Source: Stutzerimonas kunmingensis (GTDB lineage Bacteria; Pseudomonadota; Gammaproteobacteria; Pseudomonadales; Pseudomonadaceae). From it: a stretch of 64,000 nucleotides of DNA. The notes under the pieces are model-generated. The model worked only from the letters and a program-made list of their open reading frames with translations, searched no databases and was not told the DNA's origin. The stretch's first letter is position 1. Every line of letters begins with the position of its first letter. The position numbers and the translations under genes are program-made. Where the stretch lies: positions 796,783-860,782 of the forward strand of contig NZ_PISM01000022.1 in NCBI RefSeq assembly GCF_002929225.1. The letters are read 5' to 3'. Below are positions 8,764 through 17,237 of this stretch, piece by piece.

Positions 8764-8964
8764 CTATTCGTTAGATAACATTTAAAGCGCCGCAGACAAT
8801 GCGCACGCATTCCGTCTGCGCGGCAATTCGCCGCGCTCGATATGAACCGGTCCCAGGAGGAGCGGCGAGCGGATGCGGCGTGCCGGTCCGTCGACCATTG
8901 CCAGCGCTGCGCTGGCAGATCTCGATGTTCGTTCCCTGGCGCCCGCGTCGGCCGCCGGGCGAGC

Positions 8965-10407
8965 ATGAGCGAACTGAACAACAGTCCCGAACCGATTGCC
9001 TACAACTACCACGTGGTGCGCCAGTTCACCCTGATGACGCTGGTCTGGGGTGTGCTCGGCATGGGCCTCGGCGTCTTCATCGCCGCTCAGCTGGTGTGGC
9101 CGCAGCTGAACTTCGACCTGCCCTGGACCAGCTTCGGCCGGTTGCGGCCGATCCACACCAATCTGGTGATCTTCGCCTTCGGTGGCGGCGCGCTGTTCGC
9201 CTCGTCCTTCTACATCGTTCAGCGCACCAGCCATGCCCGGTTGATCTCCGATCGGCTGGCGGCGCTGGTTTTCTGGGGCTGGCAGGCAGCCTGCGTGGCA
9301 ATGCCGATCAGCTACGCGCTGGGCTACACCACGTCCAAGGAATACGCCGAGATGGAGTGGCCGATCGCACTCTGGGTGACGCTGATCTGGGTGCTCTACG
9401 CCTATCTGTTCTTCGGCACCATCGCCCGCCGGCGCATCCGGCACATCTATGTCGGCAACTGGTTCTTCGGCGCCTTCATCATCGTCACCGGCATGGTGCA
9501 CATCATCAACCACGCGCTGGTGCCGGTAGGGCCGCTCAAGTCCTACTCGCTGTATTCGGGCGCCACCGATGCGATGGTGCAGTGGTGGTACGGGCACAGC
9601 GTGGTGGGCTTCATCCTCTCGGTCGGCTTTCTCGGGATGATGTACTACTTCGTGCCCAAACAGGCGGGGCGGCCGATCTACTCGTACCGTCTGTCCATCG
9701 TGCATTTCTGGGCGATCATCTCGATCTACATCTGGGCCGGCCCGCATCATCTGCACTACACCGCGCTGCCGGACTGGGCGCAGAGCCTGGGTATGGTGAT
9801 GTCGATCATCCTCTTGGCGCCGAGTTGGGGCGGCATGATCAACGGCATGATGACCCTCTCCGGTGCCTGGCATAAGTTGCGCACCGACCCGATCCTGCGC
9901 TTCCTGGTGGTCTCGCTGGCGTTCTACGGCATGTCGACCTTCGAAGGCCCGATGATGGCGATCAAGACGGTCAATGCGCTGTCGCACTACACCGACTGGA
10001 CCATCGGGCACGTACACGCCGGGGCGCTGGGCTGGGTGGCGATGATCTCCATCGGCTCGCTGTACCACCTGATTCCGCGGCTGTGGGGGCGCGAGCAGAT
10101 GCACAGCATCGGCCTGATCAACGCGCACTTCTGGCTGGCGACCATCGGCACGGTGCTCTACATCGCCTCGATGTGGGTCAACGGCATCACTCAGGGCCTG
10201 ATGTGGCGGGCGATCAACGAAGACGGCACGCTGACCTATTCCTTCGTCGAGGCGCTGGAAGCCAGCCATCCCGGCTACATCGTGCGCATGGCCGGCGGCG
10301 CCATCTTCGCCAGCGGCATGCTGCTGATGGCGCTGAACACCTGGCTGACCGTGCGCACCCGCCGCGACGAGCGCGTGCCGCAGGCAGCGCCGCTGCTGGC
10401 CAGCTGA
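8965..10407 (+). CDS. ccoN: cbb3-type cytochrome c oxidase catalytic subunit I (orphan CcoN)
   Basis: 480 residues from ATG 8965 (MSELNNSPEPIAYNYHVV), the length and N-terminus typical of CcoN. The frame is open further upstream, to an ATG at 8842, but that segment is Arg/Cys-rich and unlike CcoN. Twelve transmembrane helices are apparent. Conserved histidines appear in RPIHTN (low-spin heme b), WWYGHSVVGF and GPHHLHYTA (CuB), and IGHVHAGALGW (heme b and b3). No ccoO, ccoQ or ccoP follows, so this is an orphan subunit like the extra CcoN isoforms of P. aeruginosa, which join CcoO/P encoded elsewhere. Its place among denitrification genes suggests use at low O2 with NO or nitrite present. Confidence 0.93.
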   Translation: MSELNNSPEPIAYNYHVVRQFTLMTLVWGVLGMGLGVFIAAQLVWPQLNFDLPWTSFGRLRPIHTNLVIFAFGGGALFASSFYIVQRTSHARLISDRLAALVFWGWQAACVAMPISYALGYTTSKEYAEMEWPIALWVTLIWVLYAYLFFGTIARRRIRHIYVGNWFFGAFIIVTGMVHIINHALVPVGPLKSYSLYSGATDAMVQWWYGHSVVGFILSVGFLGMMYYFVPKQAGRPIYSYRLSIVHFWAIISIYIWAGPHHLHYTALPDWAQSLGMVMSIILLAPSWGGMINGMMTLSGAWHKLRTDPILRFLVVSLAFYGMSTFEGPMMAIKTVNALSHYTDWTIGHVHAGALGWVAMISIGSLYHLIPRLWGREQMHSIGLINAHFWLATIGTVLYIASMWVNGITQGLMWRAINEDGTLTYSFVEALEASHPGYIVRMAGGAIFASGMLLMALNTWLTVRTRRDERVPQAAPLLAS

Positions 10408-10458
10408 ACGCCCGGGCAGCTATCTCGCTCAAAAACCGGTCCAGGGACGGACCGCTCC

Positions 10459-10475
10459 ACCGCCCGCCGGGCGGT
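10459..10475 (+). terminator. Hairpin after ccoN
   Basis: Perfect 7-bp stem ACCGCCC / GGGCGGT with a 3-nt loop, followed by TCTCTCC rather than a T-run. It stands between ccoN and the HPP gene; weak terminator or attenuator. Confidence 0.35.
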
Positions 10476-10503
10476 CTCTCCGATTTCGACACAAGCAGGA
10501 CCA

Positions 10504-11643
10504 ATGCACGACTCTTTCGCCCTCTGGATTCGCTCGTTCCTTCCCGCCCCGCTGAATGCTTCGCCGAAGGAGTGGTTGCGCGCCGCCCTCGGCGTCGCCA
10601 TCGTCATGCCGCTGGTGTTCTGCAGCGGCTACATGCTGGTCGGCAGTTCGTTGACCCTGCAGATCATGGGGCCAGCCGGCGCCTCGGCGGTGCTGGTGTT
10701 CGTCGCCTCGTCCAGCCCGTTCGCCCAGCCATGGGCGGTTCTGGTTGGCAATCTGCTGGCGGCGCTGATCGGCATCAGTCTGGGCATGAGCGGCTTGCCC
10801 AGTATCGCCTCGCTGGCGCTGGCGGCTTGCCTGTCGCTGCTCTGTCTGTTCTATCTGCGCTGCCTGCATCCGCCGAGCATCGCGCTGGCGCTGGTGGCGG
10901 CGGTGGGCAGCCCGGAGCTGCATCAGCTGGGTTACGCGCTGGTCGGGCCAGTGCTGTTCTATTCGGCGCTCCTGGTGACGGTCGCGCTGGTCTACAACAA
11001 CCTGACCGGGCATCCCTATCCGAAGCCGCGGCTGAGCCGCGAGAACAGTCATCACACCCGCGACCTGCCGCCGGGCGAGCGCATGAGCTTCACCCATGAC
11101 GACGTTGACCGGGCGCTGCAGGAATTCGGCGAGTATGTCGACGTCACCCGTGACGACCTCGAACGACTGATCAAGCAGACCGAGAAGCACGCCCTGCGGC
11201 GCAGCATGGGCGAGATCACCGCGGCGCACGTGATGTCACGCGATCTGTACTGGCACACGCCGGATACCTTCATCGAGCAGGCCTGGCAGACCCTGCAGGT
11301 GCACCGGCTGCGCTCGCTGCCGGTGGTGCAGGGCGACGACCATCGGCTGGTCGGCATCGTCACCCAGGTGGACCTGCTCAAGCACTTCCACCCGCGGCCC
11401 GGGCGGCTCAGTTTCGGTCAGCTGAACTTCCTGCGCGGCACCAAGCTACGCGCGATCATGAGTTCGCCAGTAGTCTCGGTGACCGCCGATACGCACATGG
11501 TCGAACTGGTTTATCTACTCTCGGATCGCGGCCTGCACTGCCTGCCGGTGGTCGATGCGCAACAGCGGCTGGTCGGCATGATTACCCAGACGGATCTGAT
11601 CGCCGCGCTGTACCGTAACTGGCTCAAGCAGCTGCCGGACTGA
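10504..11643 (+). CDS. HPP-family membrane protein with paired CBS domains (candidate nitrite transporter)
   Basis: 379 residues. Residues 20-175 contain four hydrophobic helices and the family hallmark HPP (RCLHPPSIALALV), together with MGPAGASAVLVF. After a hydrophilic linker, two CBS domains follow (about 240-300 and 318-375; VMSRDLYWHTPD and IMSSPVVSVTAD begin each). HPP proteins of cyanobacteria and chloroplasts transport nitrite, and CBS pairs bind adenine nucleotides, so an energy-gated nitrite or anion carrier is plausible beside nir genes. The transport role here is inference; the domain assignment is firm. Confidence 0.9.
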   Translation: MHDSFALWIRSFLPAPLNASPKEWLRAALGVAIVMPLVFCSGYMLVGSSLTLQIMGPAGASAVLVFVASSSPFAQPWAVLVGNLLAALIGISLGMSGLPSIASLALAACLSLLCLFYLRCLHPPSIALALVAAVGSPELHQLGYALVGPVLFYSALLVTVALVYNNLTGHPYPKPRLSRENSHHTRDLPPGERMSFTHDDVDRALQEFGEYVDVTRDDLERLIKQTEKHALRRSMGEITAAHVMSRDLYWHTPDTFIEQAWQTLQVHRLRSLPVVQGDDHRLVGIVTQVDLLKHFHPRPGRLSFGQLNFLRGTKLRAIMSSPVVSVTADTHMVELVYLLSDRGLHCLPVVDAQQRLVGMITQTDLIAALYRNWLKQLPD

Positions 11644-11667
11644 GTGGCCACGAGTCCGGCGCGACGC

Positions 11668-12528
11668 TCAGATATCGTAGTACCAGCGTGACCAGTCGTA
11701 ATCGTCGAGGGCTACTTCGCGCAGCAGCTCGACGGCCTTGAGCAACGCGGGCGATTCGCTGGCGCGTGCATGCACCAGGTAGACCGGATAGCTGAACTCC
11801 GGCGCCTGCTCCACTCGCTTGAGAACCCCTTCTTCCAGATAGCGCTGGACCACGCGGGTGCGAAAGTAGCCGCGGCCGCCGCATTGCACCAGATACTGCA
11901 AGGCCAGCGGCCCGAGGCTGAATGACAGCGCGGCGCGGGTGTATTCCGGCAGCGCCTGGTTATGCTGCTTGCGAAATGCCGGCCCCCAATCCACGTACAG
12001 ATACGGCGTTGGATTCTGCGCCTGCACCACCTGGATCAGCTTTTCCTCCAGCAGCTGTTCGACCTGCAGACCGGGCAGGTACTCCGGCTGGTGTACCAGC
12101 GCGGCGTCGAGCACGCCGAGGTCGAGCTTCTTCTGCAGCTCTTCGCCGCTGCCCACTTCCAGTCGCACGGCGTGGCCCGGCAGCGCTTGCCGCAGCCGCT
12201 GGACCCAGGCCAGCATCAGCGGGTTGCACAGGCTCACCTCGGCGCCGAGCGTGAGCAGTTCGCCATAACCGCGTGGCAGCGGCAGGTCGCGCCGCGCGGC
12301 CTCCCAGGTCTGCACCAGCTGGCGGGCATAGGCGGCAAAGCGCTCGCCATCGGCCGTCAGCCGCGCCCCGGCGCGATTGCGCACGAACAGCCGGCAGCTC
12401 AGCTGGTTTTCCAGGTTCTGTATGCGCGCGGTGACGGCCGTCTGGGTGATGTGCAGGCGCTCGGCCGTGGCGATGAAGCTGCCGCTGCGAATGATCTCGA
12501 GAAAGGTGCGGGCGAGATCAATATCCAT
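11668..12528 (-). CDS. LysR-family transcriptional regulator
   Basis: 286 residues. The N-terminal 60 residues form the LysR helix-turn-helix (LARTFLEIIRSGSFIATAERLHITQTAVTARIQ region), and residues 90-280 match the periplasmic-binding-like effector domain. It lies downstream of nirN on the same strand and converges with the HPP gene, its end being only 24 bp from that gene's stop. The target genes and effector are unknown. It is not one of the known denitrification regulators (DnrD, NarL, NirY types). Confidence 0.9.
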   Translation of the reverse strand: MDIDLARTFLEIIRSGSFIATAERLHITQTAVTARIQNLENQLSCRLFVRNRAGARLTADGERFAAYARQLVQTWEAARRDLPLPRGYGELLTLGAEVSLCNPLMLAWVQRLRQALPGHAVRLEVGSGEELQKKLDLGVLDAALVHQPEYLPGLQVEQLLEEKLIQVVQAQNPTPYLYVDWGPAFRKQHNQALPEYTRAALSFSLGPLALQYLVQCGGRGYFRTRVVQRYLEEGVLKRVEQAPEFSYPVYLVHARASESPALLKAVELLREVALDDYDWSRWYYDI

Positions 12529-12596
12529 GGTCGACCTTAAATGCAGTGAACGTGACGGTACCGATGATTGTAGGGGGTTGTGACCGTCGTGGGGGC

Positions 12597-12617
12597 GCCC
12601 ACCTTGAATCGGTGGGC
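12597..12617 (-). terminator. Hairpin downstream of nirN
   Basis: Stem GCCCACC (12597-12603) and GGTGGGC (12611-12617), loop of 7 nt, just past the nirN stop on the minus strand. There is no T-run, so it may only partially end the nirJEN transcript before lysR. Confidence 0.4.
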
Positions 12618-12630
12618 GATCCGCTCACGA

Positions 12631-14154
12631 TCAGTGCGAGGTGCCTTCGGCGAACTCGATCTTGTTGCCGACGTTGTACTTGCCGGAGGGCTTGTTCATC
12701 GGGATGCGTTTAACCTCCTCCAGCGTCTTGGCGTCGTAGACGAGCAGGGCGCCGTCGGTGTCCCAGACGCTGAGCAGGGCGTAGCGGCCGTCGTTGGTGA
12801 ACTCGACGTGGGCGGCGTTCTTGCCCGGCATCGGGCGCAGGGTGTGGGCGACTTCCAGGGTCTGCTTGTCGATGAGGTGCACGGCGTCGTTGTTCGGGCC
12901 GAAGAACACGTCGGTCCAGGCGTAGGGCGAGTTGGCTTGGCTGCGCATGAAGAAGCCTGGGCCTTCGGTGGGAATCTCCTTGATCAGCTTCCAGGTTTCC
13001 AGGTCCAGCACCGAGATCAGCCCCTTACTGACGTTGGGCGTGGCGAACACCCACTTGCCGTCGCGTTTCCAGTAGATACCCGAGCCCAGGTGCGGCATGC
13101 CTGGCAGCGGGATATCGGTGACCGCCTTGCCGGTATCCAGGTCGATCACCTGGCCGCCGTGGGCCTTGCGCGAGGTGGCCAGCAGGTGGCGGTAGTCGGG
13201 GGTGAAGGAGAAGTCGTCGAGGAAGTCGGCGGCCTCGATGCGCCGGGGTTCGAAGGTCGGCTCGCCGGCGTAGGAGAGCTCCCAGGCCTCTTTTACGTCC
13301 TTCAGCGCGACCACGAAGCTGTCGCGCGGCGGAGCGGTGTATACGGCGCTGACCCGTGACGGCGTGCCATCCTGGCCGACGGTGGGGATGTGCTTGACCA
13401 GCGACAGGTCGCGGGCATCGAGCAGCACCAGATTGCCCGGCAGGTAGTTGCCCACCAGCACCCAGCGGCCATCGTTGCTGACCGCCAGGTTGCGCGTGTT
13501 CAGCCCGGCGCGAACCTCGGCGATCATGCTCAGGTTGTGCAGGTCGTAGACGCTGACCCAGCCGTCGCGGGAGGCGAAGTAGACGAAGCGGCCATCCGGC
13601 GAGAACTTCGGCCCGCCGTGCAGGGCGAAGTGCGACTGGAAGTTGGCCAGTTCCTCGAAACGGTCACCATCCAGCACCCGCACATGGTGATTGCCGGCTT
13701 CCACCACGACAAACAGGTTGAGCGGATCGGCGCCGTGCTGCGGGGTCGTCGGCAGCGTGGCGACGTCCTTGAGAATGCGGTGGCTGGCACGGATGTCGGC
13801 GTCGCTCCAGGTCGGCGGCACGGCTGAGGGCTGGTACAGATAGTCGACCAGCCCGGCGATCTGCGCGTCGTTCAGCACCTGGGAGTAGGCGCCCATCTGG
13901 CTCGCCGGGCGACCGTCGCGGATCACCGCCTGGGCTTCGGCCGGCTTGATGCGGCTGAGGCTTTCCGGCAGCAGCGCGGGGCCGGTGCCGCCGAGCCGGT
14001 TGACGCCATGGCAGCTCTGGCAGTGCTGTTCGTAGAGTGCCTGACTTTCGGCTGGCGGGGTCGCCGCCTCGGCCCGCGGGATGGCCAGGTCGAGGGCGAC
14101 AAAGGTGGCTGCCGGCAAGGCGGCGGCCAGCAGCAGGCTGGGTATCAGTTGCAT
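12631..14154 (-). CDS. nirN: NirN, c-type cytochrome with heme d1 propeller; dihydro-d1 dehydrogenase
   Basis: 507 residues. Signal peptide at 1-30 (ending AEA), then a cytochrome c domain with CQSCH near residue 50, then an eight-bladed d1-type propeller resembling NirS (FALHGGPKFSPDGRF, GNYLPGN, MPHLGSGIYW). NirN catalyses the last step of heme d1 synthesis, introducing the acrylate double bond, and passes d1 toward NirS. Its start overlaps the nirE stop by 10 bp, and nirJ-nirE-nirN read as one minus-strand operon. NirS, encoded at 18350, is the paralogue; the smaller size and context separate them. Confidence 0.95.
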   Translation of the reverse strand: MQLIPSLLLAAALPAATFVALDLAIPRAEAATPPAESQALYEQHCQSCHGVNRLGGTGPALLPESLSRIKPAEAQAVIRDGRPASQMGAYSQVLNDAQIAGLVDYLYQPSAVPPTWSDADIRASHRILKDVATLPTTPQHGADPLNLFVVVEAGNHHVRVLDGDRFEELANFQSHFALHGGPKFSPDGRFVYFASRDGWVSVYDLHNLSMIAEVRAGLNTRNLAVSNDGRWVLVGNYLPGNLVLLDARDLSLVKHIPTVGQDGTPSRVSAVYTAPPRDSFVVALKDVKEAWELSYAGEPTFEPRRIEAADFLDDFSFTPDYRHLLATSRKAHGGQVIDLDTGKAVTDIPLPGMPHLGSGIYWKRDGKWVFATPNVSKGLISVLDLETWKLIKEIPTEGPGFFMRSQANSPYAWTDVFFGPNNDAVHLIDKQTLEVAHTLRPMPGKNAAHVEFTNDGRYALLSVWDTDGALLVYDAKTLEEVKRIPMNKPSGKYNVGNKIEFAEGTSH

Positions 14155-14981
14155 AGGGCCTCCGATTGCGCGGCTGGATCACCCTGCAGCCGCGCCGGGT
14201 GCTGAACCTGACGATCTGCGAACAGGCCCACCACCCGACCGATCACGGTCAGGGTCGGCGGGGTGAGATGCTGCTGGTCGGCCATGCTCGGCAGCTGGCG
14301 CAGCGTGCAGCGCACCACCTGCTGGTTCTCGCGGGTGCCGTTGCCGATCAGCGCGGCGGGGGTATCCACCGGCAGGCCGGCGGCGATCAGGTTGCGCGAG
14401 ATCTCGCCGAGGCTGGCCAGGCCCATGTAGAACACCAGGGTCTGGCCGCCCTGTGCCAGTGCTTCCCACGGCAGGTGCAGTTCGCCGTTGCTCTGCAGGT
14501 GGCCGGTGATGAACTGGCAGGAATGCGCCAGGTCGCGATGGGTCAGCGGGATGCCGGCGTAGGCGCTGCAACCGGCCGCGGCGGTGATGCCTGGCACCAC
14601 CTGGCAGTCGATGCCGCGCTGCAGAAGGAATTCGAGCTCCTCGGCGCCGCGACCGAAGATGAACGGGTCGCCGCCCTTGAGTCGTACCACGCGCTTGTTC
14701 TGCAGGGCCAGGTCGGCCAGCAGCTGGTTGATCTCCGGTTGCGGCAGGCTGTGGTAGCCGCTGGTCTTGCCGACGTAATGGCGACTGCAGGCGGCAGGCA
14801 GCAGGGCCATCAGGCCGTCGCTGACCAGGCGGTCGTAGACCACCGCGTCGGCCTGTTGCAGCAGGCTCCAGGCGCGCAAGGTGAGCAGCCCGGGATCGCC
14901 CGGACCGGCACCGACCAGAGCGACCTCGCCCGGGGCGAACGCCGCGCTCAGCGAGGCGGGAAGTGTGAGTGGCTGGTCCAT
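14145..14981 (-). CDS. nirE: NirE, S-adenosylmethionine:uroporphyrinogen III methyltransferase
   Basis: 278 residues from the ATG at 14981, which has AGGAG 6 nt upstream; the frame runs open further but without a signal. Family motifs: VGAGPGDPGLLTLRA (SAM loop, near residue 23), VVYDRLVS, RLKGGDPFIFGRG and PGITAAAGCSAYAGIPLTHR. It makes precorrin-2 from uroporphyrinogen III, the entry step to heme d1 (shared chemically with CobA/CysG). Its placement between nirJ and nirN shows that it is the denitrification-dedicated copy. Confidence 0.95.
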   Translation of the reverse strand: MDQPLTLPASLSAAFAPGEVALVGAGPGDPGLLTLRAWSLLQQADAVVYDRLVSDGLMALLPAACSRHYVGKTSGYHSLPQPEINQLLADLALQNKRVVRLKGGDPFIFGRGAEELEFLLQRGIDCQVVPGITAAAGCSAYAGIPLTHRDLAHSCQFITGHLQSNGELHLPWEALAQGGQTLVFYMGLASLGEISRNLIAAGLPVDTPAALIGNGTRENQQVVRCTLRQLPSMADQQHLTPPTLTVIGRVVGLFADRQVQHPARLQGDPAAQSEALCN

Positions 14982-15051
14982 GCGGTGCTCCTGAATTCTC
15001 ATCGGGCTTACGGAGTGCGTTGCTGCGGCGCTTGGTCGGCCGCTCGATCGG

Positions 15052-16233
15052 TCAGATGGCGATGCTGGGAATGCGCTCGACGGCGGGCAGGCCGATCTCC
15101 TCATCGGAGAGGTAGCAGCCTGGGTCTTCGGCCCAGAGATCGCCCCGCGCCCAGGCGCGGGTGCGGGTGTTGCCGTTGCAGATCGACAGCCAGCGGCAGT
15201 CGGCACAACGGCCGCCAACCGCACGCGGGTGTTGGCGCAGCTCCTGCAGCAGCGGCGCCGGCTCGTTCAGCCAGATGTCGCTGAAGCGCTGCCGGCGCAC
15301 GTTGCCGACGGTGTGCTGCCACCAGTAGGTGTCCGGGTGCACGTCGCCGATGTTGTCGATGTTGGCGATGCCGCTGCCCGAGGCGTTGCCGCCCCAGGCG
15401 CGCAGCATGCCTTCCAGGCGCTCGCGATGTTCCGGCAGGCGCTGCTCGACCCACTGCAGCAGCAGGACCGCGTCGGCGTCGTTGTTGCCGCTGACGAAAT
15501 CGGTCTCGCGGCCGTGCTGGACGTCGTCCCAGGCCTGCTCGAAGAGCTGGCGCATGGCGTCGCGGGTCATCTGGTGATGGGCGTCGGCCTTGCGGCTGCG
15601 CTTGCCGCGGCCGCTGTAGTTGAGGTGCGAGAGGTAGAACTTCTGCACGTCGTGTTCGCGCATCAGCGCCAGCAGGGCTGGCAGCTGCGGGTAGTTGTTC
15701 TGCGTCAGGGTGGTGCGCAGGCCGACGCGGATGTCGCGCTGGCGGCACAGGTCGATGGCATGCATGGACGCGGCGAAGCTGCCCTTGAGCTGGCGCCACT
15801 CGTCGTGCACCGCCTCCAGACCGTCGATGCTGATGCCGACGTAGTCGAACTGCGCGGCGGCGATACGTTCGATGTTGCTCTCGTCGATCAGCGTGCCGTT
15901 GGTCGACAGCGCAACGAAGAAGCCCCTATCGCGGGCGTAATCGGCGAGCTGGAAGATGTCGGCCCGCAGCAGCGGCTCGCCGCCGGAGAGGATCAGCACG
16001 CGCACACCGGCTTCGTGCAGGTCATCGATCACCTTCAGCGCCTCGACGGTGTCCAGCTCGTCGCGGAACTCGCTGTCGGCGGAGGTGGCGTAGCAGTGCT
16101 TGCAGGTCAGGTTGCAACGGCGCAGCAGGTTCCAGATCACCACGGGGGGGCGCTTGCCGCTGGCGCTGCGGGCACCGAGCACCTTGGTGGCCGGCCGGGC
16201 CAGGGCGCGCAGGTAATGGCTGATTCTCAACAT
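15052..16233 (-). CDS. nirJ: NirJ, radical SAM heme d1 biosynthesis protein
   Basis: 393 residues from ATG 16233, preceded by GCGGAG. The radical SAM cluster motif CNLTCKHC lies near residue 40 and SGGEPLLR follows as the SAM-binding strand. A C-terminal SPASM-like segment holds further cysteines (CADCRWLSICNGN, ending DPGCYLSDEEIG) for an auxiliary Fe-S cluster. NirJ removes two propionate side chains during conversion of didecarboxysiroheme to the d1 precursor. It is first in the minus-strand nirJEN operon and has an FNR/DNR-like box 96 nt upstream. Confidence 0.95.
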   Translation of the reverse strand: MLRISHYLRALARPATKVLGARSASGKRPPVVIWNLLRRCNLTCKHCYATSADSEFRDELDTVEALKVIDDLHEAGVRVLILSGGEPLLRADIFQLADYARDRGFFVALSTNGTLIDESNIERIAAAQFDYVGISIDGLEAVHDEWRQLKGSFAASMHAIDLCRQRDIRVGLRTTLTQNNYPQLPALLALMREHDVQKFYLSHLNYSGRGKRSRKADAHHQMTRDAMRQLFEQAWDDVQHGRETDFVSGNNDADAVLLLQWVEQRLPEHRERLEGMLRAWGGNASGSGIANIDNIGDVHPDTYWWQHTVGNVRRQRFSDIWLNEPAPLLQELRQHPRAVGGRCADCRWLSICNGNTRTRAWARGDLWAEDPGCYLSDEEIGLPAVERIPSIAI

Positions 16234-16328
16234 GGTCGGCTCCGCTTCGGCAGCGTGTGACACCGGGCGCGCCGTCTCGCGCGTCCAACTCTTGAGTGGC
16301 AGGATCACCGAGCGAGGTAGGGCTGACC

Positions 16329-16342
16329 TTGATCAGAAACAA
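16329..16342 (-). promoter_or_regulatory. FNR/DNR-type box upstream of nirJEN
   Basis: TTGAT-CAGA-AACAA (read on +) has one mismatch to TTGAT-N4-ATCAA. It lies about 100 nt upstream of the nirJ ATG (16233) and downstream of norF on the same strand, so nirJEN can be transcribed separately from nirQ-norEF. Confidence 0.55.
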
Positions 16343-16390
16343 TAAAAGTTGCAGGGCTATTGGTGCCGGGCGGGCAGGCCGTACCGCTGG

Positions 16391-16639
16391 TCAGAGCAGC
16401 GTCAGCAGCACGCCGATGGCCATCAGCAACGGCCAGCCGAGCAGCAGCAGGCGCCAGGCTGGCGGGGCATGGCGCAGTTCCATGAAGCCATCGGTGATCA
16501 GCCAGGCCTTGCCGAAGGCGGCCAGCAGAACGCCTGCCGTCAGTGCCAGGGTGGCGCCGGCACTGCCGAGCACGACGGTGGAGACCGAAAGCGCGGCCAG
16601 GCCGAGCCAGCAGGCGACCAGCAACTTGGAAGCGGACAT
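16391..16639 (-). CDS. norF: NorF, small membrane protein of the NO-reductase accessory pair
   Basis: 82 residues with two or three hydrophobic helices (residues 4-24, 28-46, 62-80) and a short central GFMELRHAPPAWR loop typical of subunit-IV-like NorF. It follows norE by 10 bp. NorF with NorE raises NO-reductase activity or NO tolerance in denitrifiers, but the mechanism is not established. Size and position match the small open reading frame long known beside P. stutzeri nirQ. Confidence 0.88.
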   Translation of the reverse strand: MSASKLLVACWLGLAALSVSTVVLGSAGATLALTAGVLLAAFGKAWLITDGFMELRHAPPAWRLLLLGWPLLMAIGVLLTLL

Positions 16640-16649
16640 GACGACCTCG

Positions 16650-17237
16650 TCAGTTCAGCACGTAGACCAGCGGGAACAGCAGCACCCAGACCAGATCCAC
16701 CATGTGCCAGTAGAGCACCCCGGATTCCAGCCCGCTGTGCGCGTCCGTGCGGTAGGCACCGCGCCGGCAACGCTCGGCCAGCCAGCCGAGAATCACCATG
16801 CCCAGCAGCACGTGGAGGAAATGAAAGCCGGTGAGAATCCAGTACAGGGTGAAGAAGGTGTTGTGCTCCATCCCCAGGCCGAGCCCGGCCAGGTGGCCAT
16901 ACTCGTTGAGCTTGAGCACCACATAGACGCACGCCGAGGCCAGCGCCGCGAGCAGCAGCAACGCGGCACGACCCTGCCGCGCCTGACGGACCTGTTCCAC
17001 TGCCAGCGCGGCGAGCAGGCCGGAGGTCAACAGGCTCAGGGTCAGTGCCAGGCCGATGGAGCTGTCCAGTGCCGCGCGGCTTTCGCCGAACAGCTGGGGG
17101 TTGAACATCTGGGTGACCGCGAACGCCAGGATCAGGATGGCGAACACCGTCAGCTCGGCGAGGATGAAAAACCACATCGCCAGGTCACCCGGCAGGCGCC
17201 GGGACGGCTGGGCGACGTGTTCAGCCGAAGTGGACAT
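16650..17237 (-). CDS. norE: NorE, cytochrome c oxidase subunit III-like protein
   Basis: 195 residues from ATG 17237 (MSTSAEH); another ATG at 17246 and an internal one giving 175 residues are alternatives. Five transmembrane helices and the subunit-III signature pieces (GDLAMWFFILAELTVF, TGFHFLHVLLGM, GVLYWHMVDLVWVLLFPLVY) are present. It lacks any metal-centre residues of its own. The start lies inside the 3' end of nirQ, so it is translationally coupled. It is an accessory to NO reductase, not a respiratory oxidase: no subunit I or II is adjacent. Confidence 0.9.
   Translation of the reverse strand: MSTSAEHVAQPSRRLPGDLAMWFFILAELTVFAILILAFAVTQMFNPQLFGESRAALDSSIGLALTLSLLTSGLLAALAVEQVRQARQGRAALLLLAALASACVYVVLKLNEYGHLAGLGLGMEHNTFFTLYWILTGFHFLHVLLGMVILGWLAERCRRGAYRTDAHSGLESGVLYWHMVDLVWVLLFPLVYVLN

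Noticed and set aside
8782..10269. Long antisense frame opposite the orphan ccoN
   Set aside because: A His/Arg/Asp-rich shadow of the high-GC membrane-protein gene; no domain, no ribosome site.
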